64,000 nucleotides of DNA, from NCBI RefSeq assembly GCF_032854445.1, contig NC_088305.1:16353717-16417716 (forward strand). The letters are read 5' to 3'. Below are positions 34,191 to 44,993 of the stretch, piece after piece. Source of the stretch: Liolophura sinensis (taxonomy: Eukaryota > Mollusca > Polyplacophora > Chitonida > Chitonidae). The first letter of the stretch is position 1. Every line of letters begins with the position of its first letter. A model generated the notes under the pieces. The model saw only the letters and a program-made list of their open reading frames with translations. It did no database searches and was not told where the DNA came from. Both the position numbers and the translations under genes were made by a program.

Positions 34191-34639
34191 CTACACCAAG
34201 TTTTGTCGTCTGTGCACACAAAAACATTTGTTCTTGGCGACTTCTTTGTTGTTTCAGGCTCTGTATGTTTGGGGTGGTTCCAGTGATAGGTTCCTGGGTG
34301 TTTGTCATGTCTGGTGTCTTTTGGTGTCCTAAGACTTTGTAAGATGTCATTTCTGGTGCCTTTGGTCGTTATTAGCCTGGTTGAGCTCTCATATGTGATG
34401 GGGTATCTAAAAATGGGTGGATGTAGTGTCAGAAGTCTTTGGTCATTATAAGCTTTGATGAGATGTGGCTGGTGTGTTTGTTATTGAAACCGGATGCGGG
34501 CATGCTTCCTCTCCTACACATTTTCCTCAAAACAGGAAAGGCGATATTTGAAAAAGAGTGCGAGATTTAATCAATCGAGATTAGGACGAAAATGCGACAT
34601 TCTGATGAGGTTCCAACGAAATTCCGTCAAGAATGTTGT

Positions 34640-35400
34640 CTGACTCTGTGGTGTTTTTGTCTCGGTGGGATGTCGTGTCAGGTGTGTTTGTCCATCCTGC
34701 GTCTGGGTGGGATGTCATGTCTGATGTGTTCGTCCATCCTGCGTCTGGGTGGGATGTCATGTCTGGTGTGTTTGTCCATCCTACATCTGGGTAGGGTGTC
34801 ATATCTGATGTGTTTGTCCATCCTGCGTCTGGGTGGGATGTCATGTCTGATGTGTTTGTCCATCCTGGGTCTGGGTGGGATGTCATATCTGCCGCGTTTG
34901 TCCATCCTGCGTCTGGGTAGGATGTCATGTCTGGTGTGTTTGTCCATCCTGCGTCTGGGTGGGATGTCATGTCTGATGTGTTTGTCCATCCTACATCTGG
35001 GTAGGGTGTCATATCTGATGTGTTTGTCCATCCTGCGTCTGGGTGGGATGTCATGTCTGATGTGTTTGTCCATCCTGCGTCTGGGTGGGATGTCATGTCT
35101 GATGTGTTTGTCCATCCTGCGTCTGGGTAGGATGTCATGTCTGGTGTGTTTGTCCATCCTACATCTGGGTAGGGTGTCATATCTGCTGCGTTTGTCCATC
35201 CTGCGTCTGGGTGGGATGTCATGTCTGGTGTGTTTATCCTGTCTGTACCTGCGTGGGATGTCATATCTGATGTCATCCTGCGTCTGGGTGGGATGTCATA
35301 TCTGATGTGTTTGTCCATCCTGCGTCTGGGTGGGATGCCATGTCTGGCGCGTTTGTCCATCCTGCGCCAGGATGGGATGTCATGTCTGGTTTGTTTGTCC
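34640..35400 (+). repeat. 42-bp minisatellite open on both strands
   Basis: About 17 copies of a unit with TTTGTCCATCCTGCGTCTGG and GTGGGATGTCATGTCTGATG. Four variants alternate (TGCGTCTGGGTGGG, TACATCTGGGTAGG and others), suggesting higher-order duplication. 42 bp is 14 codons; the minus strand is open for 276 codons (DMTSHPDAGWTNTS repeats) and the plus strand for 237, so neither is taken as a gene. Confidence 0.93.
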
Positions 35401-35592
35401 TGCTCACCCATTTATATCATACTGACACCAGGGCAAACAGTTCTCTTTCCTTGCTATAACCTCTTGGTGCTGAGGACTAAGCAAGGCCACAATATGTACC
35501 ATTTTTGAAGCATTTCATATAACCTGATCCGGGTTTGATCCCTGGTCTTCAGACTTTGAGGCCGACGATCATTTTTGTACTAACAGGGTGAC
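35398..35592 (-). mobile_element. SINE family B-related head half
   Basis: ATCATACTGACACCAGGGCA, CTTGCTATAACCTCTTGGTG and the B-box complement GATCCGGGTTTGATCCCTGG. It starts where the 42-bp minisatellite ends. Confidence 0.7.
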
Positions 35593-37402
35593 TTAGCACA
35601 CTGGGTGTGCTCAATAATTTGGTGCCATAATGCAGATAAATGATTTGATGAAAATAATAAAATAGAGCTAAAGAAAAGAAAGACGCTGTTACTTTCAGAG
35701 TGCCTCTAGTCGGGATCGAACTCTTGCCCTCATCAAATACAGCATCTCCATTCTCGAAACTCGCATATTGTTGCTCGGCTCAGCGTCAGTCGTTGATGAA
35801 GACAAAGTGGGTTCAGCAGGTGCTGAGTGGGGCACTGACATCCTCCCTGTGCGTTTATCGGCACGGTGAGTGTGTTATAAACCATTAACGCCATGCCCAA
35901 TAAACGTCACCCTCACACGCACAGATGTACGTACAGTACGTGGTATGTGTTGCCTATCGGTTTGCTCGTCAGAGTAGCCTCCCCTGAAACAGACCGTTAC
36001 AAGTACAAAGGGAATAAATATTTACAAGCAGTAAAAATTCCACTATCCCAATATATGGAGGGCTTGCAACAATCAGTAGTGTGTGTTTTGATTCATATTT
36101 TACTTACATGTACTTTGATTTGTATTTACCCTCTTAAACACTGTAGTCGAGAATAAATTCTTTTTCATGGCGGTGATTTTATTGGGTTATTTAGTTAGAT
36201 ATAATTAGGTAGTCGGTGGCGTCGGAAAGGAATTGAAAGTGGGGGGAGGAGGGGGCCACCTATCACAACCCATTAGGCGAGGGTCCAGGGGCAGCCTAGG
36301 CCCCGGAAGTCCCGCGACCCTAGACTGCGGTACATGAAATCTCAGCCACTTTTGGGCACCGAGAGATGGGGTCTGAAGTATATAGAGCCGTGAAAGTGAA
36401 TTGCAGCAAAAAAAAAGAGTTTTTAAAAGCACATTAGACCCCCAGACCCCCAACCCTAGATTGCCACAGACGTATTCTTGAATAGCAAAGTTGGGCCACC
36501 GAATCGACACACCGGTAATTTAAAAAAGTTTATAAGTGTGTCACAGCACATTAGACGATTTTTCAGCCATTCAAAGTTAACTGATACCCCTTGGTAATTA
36601 AAAGAGTGCGGAGCCATGAAAAAATCGACAAAAATAATTAACACGTTTAAAGTCAGTACCCCGAATTTAGGGCGTTTGGGCTCCTACTTGGAAAGCTGGG
36701 GACTGGCTTAAATATCACAGCCACAGATGAGCATCTTCGGAGAAATTTTTCACTATGTCCCTTTAAAAAGCTTCGTGAACAGTCTTAACTGATCTCGAGA
36801 AAACAAAGAATTTCAAAATTCTTAACAGAATTTAAATTTCTCAGGCACGTAAAAATTGGAGGGTTCACTGGTAGTAGACCTACTGAAGAATACTTCACAA
36901 ATACTCAGAAGGCAGAACATGAACTAGAAAGTCATTATTGACTAATATTAAATATGCTTTTTGAAGGTCTATTGCCTTTACAGAAGAAAAGAGGGAATTT
37001 TTTATGGTGGGAATTTAGGGTTTTTGAAGGCATCAAATGATTTGTGTAAAGTACAAGTCTAAAACATTTTGAATAATTGCGAATTTATAAGAGGGATGGT
37101 TTTTTTTGTTTTTGTTTTTTGTTGTTGTTGTTTGTTACCTGATACATACAGGTCTGTAAGACTATGCTCACTGCACCATGGCTTGCGATCATCGTATCGT
37201 AGAGAGCCTCATCTGGGGAATCCCCCGAAACGCAGCCTCGGTTTGGCTATACACTCATGTTGCTTCTTTTTTGCGCCATGTGCAAACCAGCAAGACGTGT
37301 TTCTAAACGATTTCAGCACAAACTGAAATAGATTAGACGATTTTCACCGAGATTTACAGGATATTTTATACCACTTTATACCTGAGAGAGCGTTAGTGTA
37401 GC
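35593..37402. other. Region upstream of EXOG
   Basis: Includes an unusual GC-rich block at 36220-36320 (GGGGGGAGGAGGGGGCC, then GGTCCAGGGGCAGCCTAGGC) that looks like an unclassified interspersed repeat. The EXOG promoter should lie in the last few hundred bases, but no core element is clear. Confidence 0.4.
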
Positions 37403-37577
37403 ATGCGTGTGTTTGGGTCGTACAGTCGTGGATTTTTGTCCGGCTCAGCGTTGTCCTTATCATGTTGTGCAGTGTGGTACGGTCTTCTTTCCCCGCCGGG
37501 ACTTCGCTGTGAACGGCCGCATCTCAGTGACAGCAATCTGCCCGTGTCATCTGTGGTGGACACAGACCACTCACTAG
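37403..37577 (+). CDS. EXOG: EXOG exon 1: start and mitochondrial targeting/anchor segment
   Basis: 58 codons plus one base, beginning MRVFGSYSRGFLSGSALSLS, a basic then hydrophobic N-terminus like that of human EXOG (RRFLSG followed by a hydrophobic anchor). Donor CTAG|GTGAAC. The exon ends in phase 1, and the carried G completes a GAG codon with exon 2. Confidence 0.85.
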
Positions 37578-40500
37578 GTGAACTAAATGAATAAGGAGTG
37601 AATGAATGTACCATGTGTGAAATGCAATCAGGGTTAGGAAATTATATGGTTGCTGTCCAGATTTATTACAGTTACCCCTGCATGGGCCTGTAAATGTTAA
37701 GTTGAGTTTAATGCGTTACGTTAATCTTAGTAATGTGACTCTCAAAATCCCTAGGCTGGTTTTATGCATTTTTTCTGCCAACACTTGGTAGTCTTCGCCA
37801 AATTATGTGGTCAAGTCCATCCTTTACAAGTTGTCATAGACTTCTGGTATTCGAAATTCTGGCTTCAGTAATGACTGATGACATACAAAGTTTGTCCCTT
37901 ATTAAAGCTGTTGGTTCCAACCCCCCAACAGGGTGAGGGTCATTTCTGGTGAATAAGTATACCAATATTTTCACATTTGATGTGTTTTCATGCGGGCCGT
38001 ACTTTGTTTTCGTTTGCTAGAGGACATCCATCAACTAGATACGAGTCGTGAGATCCTAAAGTATGGAGTCCCTGACCGAGGCCCTGTGGTGCGATCATAC
38101 AGTGGTCATGCTCTTGCTTATGACCAGGCGAGGCGGGTGCCTGTGTGGGTGGCTGAGCACCTCACACCGGACAGTGTTGTGGGTAAGGGCAGTAAGGTGA
38201 CAGTAAAATTGTAAGGCTGTGTACAGTGATCACACACTGATGTACAACAATGTGAGGCGGGTGCCTGTGTGGGTGGCTGAGCACCTCACACCTGACAGTG
38301 TCATGGGTAAGGGCAGTAAGGTGACAGTAAAACTGTAAGGCTGTGTACAGTGGTCACAAACTGATGTACGACCATGTGAGGCGGTGCCTGTGTGGGTGGC
38401 TGAGCACCTCACACCAGACAGTGTACTGGGTAAGGGCAGTAAGGTGACAGTAAAACTGCAAGGCTGTGTACAGTGGTCACAAACTGATGTACGACCATGT
38501 GAGGCGGTGCCTGTGTGGGTGGCTGAGCACCTCACACCAGACAGTGTCGTGGGTAAGGGCAGTAAGGTGACAGTAAAACTGTAAGGCTGTGTACAGTGGT
38601 CACAAACTGATGTACGACCATGTGAGGCGGTGCCTGTGTGGGTGGCTGAGCACCTCACCCCTGACAGTGTCGTGGGTAAGGGCAGTAAGGTGACAGTAAA
38701 ACTGTAAGGCTGTGTACAGTGGTCACAAACTGATGTACGACCATGTGAGGCGGTGCCTGTGTGGGTGGCTGAGCACCTCACCCCTGACAGTGTCGTGGGT
38801 AAGGGCAGTAAGGTGACAGTAAAACTGTAAGGCTGTGTACAGTGGTCACACACTGATGTACAACCATGTGAGGCGGGTGCCTGTGTAGGTGGCTGAACAC
38901 CTCACCCCTGACAGTGTACTGGGTAAGGGCAGTAAGGTGACAGTTAAACTGTAAGGCTGTGTACAGTGGTCACAAACTGATGTACGACCATGTGAGGCGG
39001 GTGCCTGTGTGGGTGCCTGACCACCTCACACCAGACAGTGTCATGGGTAAGGGCAGTAAGGTGACAGTAAAACTGTAAGGCTGTGTACAGTGGTCACCAT
39101 AAAACTGACTACTGTACCACTTTATATATGAAAAGTGAGTATAGAGTTAAACAACAATCAAATTTGAAATACATGTAAATAAATAGATATTGGAATTCGT
39201 CAACCTATTCAGATGTTTGCAAGGTGTTTATTCAAACATATTCAAGACTGATGATACTATATTTTCTGGGAGGCCCTGATATTGGACAACCCAACCAGGG
39301 TAGATTTGTCTTAAAAATCAAAGTGAAAAAGTACATAAATTACGCTAAAAGTTGCTCTTTCATAGCTGAATAGGTTGAGGGATTAGGGCATATGTACTTA
39401 ATAATATGTTGATCAGCCCCATCAGTGGTCTCAATGTTCAGTCATTCACTCGTTTTTAAGAGCTCTAAATAAAAATGATGACCTCTAATTGAGTCCAAGT
39501 TATCGGAAAAGATGATATCTCCTGCGTGAATACAATATTCATAATTTCAGTCCCATATTGTATAATGGTAAATTTGTTGAATTTTAGGAACTTTTTTGTT
39601 TTGCAAAGTCTATGAATGACAAAATGTAATCTATTTCAGACATTTAAATCATAGAAAAAGACCTTATGTTGTGTCAAGGTAATCAGTCTGAAGAGCCTGA
39701 GATATTTTGTTTATCCCTGCTTATTGTAGGTCCTGCTCATAGAAAGCACTCCAAGTTCAAGCCTGATCCGAACATCCCAGCCATGTTCAGCGCTCAGAAC
39801 AAGGATTTCTTGCAAAGTGGGGGCTGGTCTCGGGGCCACATGGCACCCGCAGGGGACTTTAAACATAGCCAGGTCAGTGCTCAGAACAGTGATTTCTTAT
39901 AGAGTTGGGTCTAGTCTTGGGGACACATGGCACGTGGGAGTTCTAACAGCCAGGTGGGTGCTCAGAGCAAGAATTTGCTACAGAGTGGGATCTGGTCTTG
40001 GGGAGACATGGCACGTGGGAGTTCTAACAGCCAGGTGGGTGCTCAGAGCAAGAATTTGCTACAGAGTGGGATCTGGTCTTGGGGAGACATGGCACGTGGG
40101 AGTTCTAACAGCCAGGTGGGTGCTCAGAGCAAGAATTTGCTACAGAGTGGGATCTGGTCTTGGGGAGACATGGCACCTGCAGGGGACTTCTGACAGCCAG
40201 GACTTGCTCTCAGAGCAAAGATTTCTTACAGAGTGGAGTCTAGTCTTGTTCAGCTGTGGGGGTACACATGGCACCCATGGGGACTTCTGACAGCTAGGTG
40301 AGTGCTAAGAACAAGTATTTCTTACAGTGTGGGGTCTGACAACACATGGAACTGGGACAGACTGCTTGCTGTGTTATTCTTTTATCTAGTGCTCCTTTAC
40401 TGAGACGACTTACCAACACATGGAACTGTGACAGACTGCTTGCTGTGTTATTCTTCTTCAGGACAGACTAGGGTGAATGCATGGAACTTCGGACACTTTT

Positions 40501-43500
40501 TAGGGTGAATGCATGGAACTTCGGACGCTTTTTAGGGTGAATGCATGGAACTTCGGACACTTTTTAGGGTGAATGCATGGAACTTCAGACACTCTTTAGG
40601 GTGAATGCATGGAACTTCAGACACTCTTTAGGGTGAATGCATGGAACTTCAGACACTCTTTAGGGTGAATGCATGGAACTTTGGACACTATTGGCCATTG
40701 TCTGAAAAGCACTAAATATTTTCTCCAGGTATGATTATTAGCGGCGATCTACATGTACCATGGAGAATATGAACATAAGGTCACTCACAGCTATTCTGTA
40801 TGCCGTTATTGGTCACCTTATTTTTTTTAATATACATTTTTATATGTAGAAACTGATTTTTTTTACACAGTAACAAATTCAAAACCCTGAGCCTGCTTGC
40901 ACAGAGATCTTAGCTACAATCGATTGTAGACCCTGCACTTGAGTTTAGAATTGATTGTAAAACTAAGTTGTGCCGTTAGCACAAAGGAATTGTAAGGTGA
41001 TTGTAAATTTTTGAAGTTACAATTGCAATCGTAGGTCAAATTTGACTTATACATAATGGAGGCCCATGTGCTGGTCGAGAACATTTATTGCGTACAGTTT
41101 CCAAAGAGTTCTACGACTACGTGATTCAGCAGTTTACAACTGCAGCATGAAAAACTACTTGTAGCCTCTTCTCGAGACAATTACATTGCCCATATTTGCA
41201 AACCAAGTCCAAAATTACCAACAGTATATGTGTTAAAGGCACGTATTTATATGTGACGTTAATTTTTGGTGAGTGGGTGCTTATGGTTTAACGCCATACT
41301 TATCAATTTTTGAGTCGTATAACGACGAAGGAGTCCTTAGAGTGCATGTAATGTGCCTCCTTGTTACAGGACGGATTTCCACTGTTCTTTTATCTAGTGC
41401 TCCTTTACTGAGACGACTTACCAAAGGCAAGTAAGCCACCCCACCCTAGGATTGATCTTGCATGTACTGCCCCCGGGAGTGGATGCTCTACCCACTGAGC
41501 CGTCGGGGAGGGTCTTTAATATTGGGGTGATTGTTAATATTTACAACTGGGTCAAGCCAATTGTTATTTCTGATTGCTAACTTCAACTGTCCTGCTTTGT
41601 GCAGGAGAGTGTCAATTGATGTCATCTTGGGCTTACGATCCCCAGAGCTGGAGAATATTTCCTGGATTCTCCCTTCAACTCTGTCAGAAGACTTGAAGCC
41701 AAATGTACATGTTTGGACGGGGCCAATCTTATTGTTGAGGACTTCAGAAGGGGAGTTTGGTACAGTGTAAAACACCAATCAAATAAATAAATAAATAAAT
41801 ATATGGAAGGGGAGTTAGCCAAACGTCTGAAGTTCCCCAACTTTACCATGCGTTTAGTGGCATTTATACATGACGTTCATCCTGGAAGAAAGGGTCTCAT
41901 ACATTTGTAACAAATGAATTAAAAGTTGTAGACTTAAATGAGCAGGAAAAGTGCTAGCTCCAAAAACTTTTTCCGACTCTTATAAGCCGCATACTAGTTT
42001 GCAAAAATCTTCCGAGAGCCGGGCAGTCTTATGAGTAACAGATAGGGGGAAAACATGTCACTTTGCAGTTTTACCCCTTGGTTATTATTTATTTTGAAGC
42101 ATACATACCAACACATTCACCCCTGGCCCCCCCACCCCTCCCCCCCCCCTCCAAAAAAAAAAAAAAAAAAATGATAATATCAGCCATATATTGGCTACTT
42201 TCGGGAACTTCGAAGGTAACATTGGCCTATGCTTAAACATTTTTCGTGAAATTTGTATGAAAACTAAACTTTTTGTGGGTAAAGTATCATATTACATAAT
42301 TTACAGTCTGATTGGTATAAGCGCCCAACAGGATGAGAGCCCTAATGCTTTCCGCAACAAAAAGGATTCTTGATATGGCCCTGAAGCAGGATCATGAGGA
42401 TTCTTAACCGCTGACTGCAGTGTTTAATAATAGGCCCTAACTCACAAATTTATGTGGCTCTCGCAAGACTTCCACAGAAGTCGAGCCTGGCATAGTAAAG
42501 TAGTCAAATTAAGGCCCGATCACCTTGTATATGCATGGCTGAGATAAGGGAGATAATCGCATGCGTAATCTCCGAGTTGTGTCCCTTGTTCCCCTTTTGT
42601 ATATAGATGTTAAAGGAATACAGATTCTATGCTGATTGACCAACAGTGGAGATAGGCATTATTTGGTTATAGCATGTAGCCTACAGTAAGTATTATTATG
42701 CGTGGAGTGCCCATAATACAGCGTACGCTAGGCATATCATTGCCTGGACTTGTCTGTCTCTCACATCGGCCAATCAGGTAATGAATGATTCTATACAGAT
42801 TTAAGAAAACGGTTTAAGCGAAACTGACATATTTATTTTATATTTTCTAGGCAGCCATGAACTCCACGTTTTACCTGACAAATGTGGTCCCGCAGAACTA
42901 TGAGAACAACGCCGGTTATTGGAACAGATTTGAAATCTTCTGTCGTGATCTCACACGGAGTTTCAGTGACATTCGAGTGTTCACAGGGCCTTTATTCTTA
43001 CCCAATGTTGTGGAGGGACAGAAAAAATACGTGAAATATGAGGTATGTGTCCGCATTAATTAGAATTATGTTTTGTTTCCTCTCACCATAGTGCAGGCTG
43101 CTGTATATATATATTTTTGTATGGGATAAAACACCAATTAAGAAAAAAAAATATAAATAAATAAATAATTCAACTTAGTACATTGATTCCTATGCTTTTC
43201 AGTCGCTAGGGTTCAAATCCAGCCTAGTAGAGGACAATTTTATATTCGTCTGCTTTCACTGCATCTTAGTGGCAGTAACTAATCAACAACTCTGCAGTGG
43301 ATTTGCACAGCCTAGACGTTAGTCTCGCTGGTTTCTCACTTATGTGGTGTACATACAGTGTTTGTAAGTAACAGTTTTGGGGAAAGTTCATCAGTCATTT
43401 GCAGGAGGTTGTTGGTTTACCCCAGGCTTTCCAGTTTCCAGTGTGATCATGTAAGTGAACAATTCTTCACTATGGCAATGAACAATCAAGTTATCAAATA

Positions 43501-44993
43501 TACAGAACAGGCCAAGTAAAACTGGCTAGCCCAATGGCGGGACTGCTTTATATATGTGGTGTGCTTGGTATTGTAATGAGGGAGCAGTAGTTCTCTAATC
43601 TACCACTGCTTGTATTTGTTTGACATCACCAGCCACTCTGTTATAAGTGAAAAGACTGTATGACCTTCATGTTTGTCAACGTACATATTTTGTAAATGTG
43701 ATGAACGAAAAAGATCATGAAGAGGTGAAGGTATTGTTTGCCTACCATCGATGTTAATACAGAAATCCTTTCCAAGACAACATAAAACTTGATCTGCACA
43801 TATGTACACCTTGATTGCATTCACAGTTTGAGAATTCTGGGACATATTGTGTGGACATCTAGCATGGTATGATTTCCAAGTATCATCAGGCATAATTTTC
43901 TGAATATTGTAGTTTATTGATTTATTACATAAATTATTCAACGTCAGCTATAGCATTTCTATAATATCCTTATATGTGTCTTTTAAAATTTTATGTTTTT
44001 TTTTTTTTTATTTTCTTTAATGGTTTAATATTGTCTGTGTGTTTCTGTCTTGATTTTGAATGTCTTCATTCTAACGTGGAAAACCACAATTGTTTCCTGG
44101 TTCCAACATGTTATTGTCAAGAATATTGCTAATGTGGCTTTGTACCTCCATCAATCATGCTTCCTGGTTCCAACATATTATTGTCGTGAATATTGCTAAT
44201 GTGGCTTTGAACCTCCATCAATCATGCTTCCTGGTTCTAACATATTATTGTCATGAATATTGCTAATGTGGCTTTGAACCTCCATCAATCATGCTTCCTG
44301 GTTCTAACATATTATTGTCATGAATATTGCTAATGTGGCTTTGAACCTCGATCAATCATGCTTCCTGGTTCCAACATATTATTGTCGTGAATATTGCTAA
44401 TGTGGCTTTGAACCTCAATCAATCATTCATTCATTCATTTCATCCCATCACAGTGCTGACCATTGTTGTATAATTAAAATATTCTTGAATATGGCATAAA
44501 ACTCTAATCAAATGAATAAATAAATAAACCATTCATTTGCATTGGCCATCAGGTTATTGGAGAAAGTACCGTCGCTGTTCCCACACATCTTTACAAGTTG
44601 ATTGTCGCTGAAAACAACAGCTCAGACCAGAAAGCTGTGGGTGCTTTTGTTGTGCCTAATGAACCACTAGGATTTGACCACAAACTGACTGAGTACCAAG
44701 TGACCCTGGAGGCTCTGGAAGGGATGACAGGCACGACCTTCCTACCGCTCATCAACCAGACAAAACTTGTGGATCTGTGCACAGTGGACACATGTCAACT
44801 TTTGTCAGCCCAAAAGTTTGAACTACACGTTCTTTCAAGTCGACTTCGTAATGCGAAGAATCGTGAAAAACTGGATAAAATCTGGAGTGAATTGGAGAGC
44901 AAAAAGCTTGTTCCAGACACATTCATCACGGAAATCTATGAGAAAAAACGCAAAGAGTTTGAAATCAAGGAAAAGCAGAAATCAGAACTTTAA
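37403..44993 (+). CDS. EXOG: EXOG, mitochondrial endo/exonuclease G-like; join 37403-37577, 38021-38182, 39730-39872, 42851-43042, 44553-44993
   Basis: Five exons join with matching phases (1, 1, 0, 0) into a 370-residue protein; human EXOG is 368. EXOG is a DNA/RNA non-specific (beta-beta-alpha metal) nuclease of the mitochondrial inner membrane, with 5'-exonuclease activity used in mtDNA repair. Visible features: an N-terminal basic/hydrophobic targeting segment with RGFLSG; KFKPDPNIP; the active-site motif SRGHMAPAG with general-base His149; NNAGYWNRFE with metal-ligand Asn180, 31 residues after the His as in human EXOG; GAFVVPNEPLGF; and a charged C-terminal helix ending KQKSEL. Serine, rather than aspartate, in the SRGH motif separates EXOG from EndoG. 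Introns 2, 3 and 4 all contain tandem arrays, two of them copied from the adjacent exon ends. No frameshift or missing catalytic residue is seen. Confidence 0.93.
38021..38182 (+). CDS. EXOG: EXOG exon 2
   Basis: Residues 59-112, including SYSGHALAYDQARRVPVWVA, which matches the conserved EXOG stretch ahead of the active site. Acceptor TTTGCTAG; donor GTGG|GTAAGG; ends in phase 1. The last ~60 bases and the donor are the seed of the tandem array that follows directly in intron 2. Confidence 0.93.
38120..39095 (+). repeat. 123/124-bp tandem array copied from the EXOG exon 2/intron 2 junction
   Basis: Each unit holds a copy of the exon 2 end (YDxxRRVPVWVAEHLTPDSV in the 124-bp units), the donor GGGTAAGGG and about 60 bases of intron. 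The true donor GT is at 38183; copies follow at 38307, 38430, 38553, 38676, 38799, 38923 and 39047, all with the same GGGTAAGGG core. Units of 123 bp lack one G (GCGGTG for GCGGGTG), which breaks the exon frame. Using any downstream donor would add GKGSKVTVKL and a stop. The 123-bp period is divisible by three, which explains a long spurious open frame on the opposite strand. Confidence 0.95.
39730..39872 (+). CDS. EXOG: EXOG exon 3: active-site exon
   Basis: Residues 113-160, with KFKPDPNIPAMFSA and GGWSRGHMAPAGDF carrying catalytic His149. Acceptor TTATTGTAG; donor CAG|GTCAGT; ends in phase 0. Its 3' ~80 bases, including the active-site codons and the donor, are the seed of the 81-bp array in intron 3. 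Confidence 0.93.
39790..40325 (+). repeat. 81-bp tandem array copied from the EXOG exon 3/intron 3 junction
   Basis: Units repeat the exon 3 end from GCTCAGAACAAGGATTTC through the donor. The true donor is at 39873; copies are at 39954, 40035, 40116 (CAGGTGGGTG) and a degenerate one at 40298 (TAGGTGAGTG); the copy at about 40201 has lost the GT. The active-site codons are altered in the intron copies: TCTCGGGGCCACATG (SRGHM) becomes TCTTGGGGAGACATG (SWGDM), so no copy could replace the catalytic histidine. 81 bp is 27 codons, so the frame stays open through the middle copies. Confidence 0.93.
40466..40690 (+). repeat. 32-bp tandem array in EXOG intron 3
   Basis: About seven near-identical copies of TAGGGTGAATGCATGGAACT followed by TCGGACACTTTT or TCAGACACTCTT. 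It lies just downstream of the exon-derived 81-bp array and has no evident similarity to EXOG exons. Confidence 0.9.
41268..41513 (-). mobile_element. SINE family B copy in EXOG intron 3
   Basis: GGTTTAACGCCATACTTATC, GTTACAGGACGGATTTCCAC and a head complement CTACCCACTGAGCCGTCGGG. Confidence 0.85.
41755..41803 (+). mobile_element. SINE family A tail fragment in EXOG intron 3
   Basis: AGTGTAAAACACCAATCAAA followed by (TAAA)n. Confidence 0.6.
42119..42170 (+). repeat. Poly-C/poly-A tract in EXOG intron 3
   Basis: Pyrimidine tract rich in C runs (CCCCCCCACCCCTCCCCCCC) directly followed by about 19 A. Confidence 0.9.
42851..43042 (+). CDS. EXOG: EXOG exon 4: metal-binding exon
   Basis: 64 codons, residues 161-224, with TFYLTNVVPQNYENN and GYWNRFE (metal-ligand Asn180). 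Acceptor TATTTTCTAG; donor GAG|GTATGT; phase 0 at both ends. Confidence 0.93.
43066..43168 (+). mobile_element. SINE family A 3' fragment in EXOG intron 4
   Basis: TCCTCTCACCATAGTGCAGG, GGGATAAAACACCAATTAAG and a (TAAA)n tail. Confidence 0.6.
44094..44430 (+). repeat. 67-bp tandem array in EXOG intron 4
   Basis: Five copies of a unit containing CTTCCTGGTTCTAACATATT and TGAATATTGCTAATGTGGCT. They differ by a few substitutions and end just before a SINE fragment and the exon 5 acceptor. Confidence 0.9.
44440..44529 (+). mobile_element. SINE family A 3' fragment abutting the EXOG exon 5 acceptor
   Basis: Contains AAATATTCTTGAATATGGCA, AACTCTAATCAAATGAATAA and the A-rich tail, ending about 24 bp before exon 5. 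Confidence 0.65.
44553..44993 (+). CDS. EXOG: EXOG exon 5: C-terminal exon with stop
   Basis: Residues 225-370, from VIGESTVAVPTHLYKLIVAE to the stop at 44991-44993. It includes GAFVVPNEPLGF and a C-terminal domain LDKIWSELESKKLVPDTF resembling the EXOG-specific C-terminal extension. The acceptor GCCATCAG has a poor pyrimidine tract and sits about 24 bp after the A-rich tail of a SINE fragment, so the branch-point region is partly SINE-derived. Confidence 0.92.
   Translation, partial: VIGESTVAVPTHLYKLIVAENNSSDQKAVGAFVVPNEPLGFDHKLTEYQVTLEALEGMTGTTFLPLINQTKLVDLCTVDTCQLLSAQKFELHVLSSRLRNAKNREKLDKIWSELESKKLVPDTFITEIYEKKRKEFEIKEKQKSEL

Noticed and set aside
38230..38853. 207-codon minus-strand frame of CDHCTQPYSFTVTLLPLP repeats
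   Set aside because: Opposite strand of the exon-derived 123-bp array; open only because the unit is a multiple of three.
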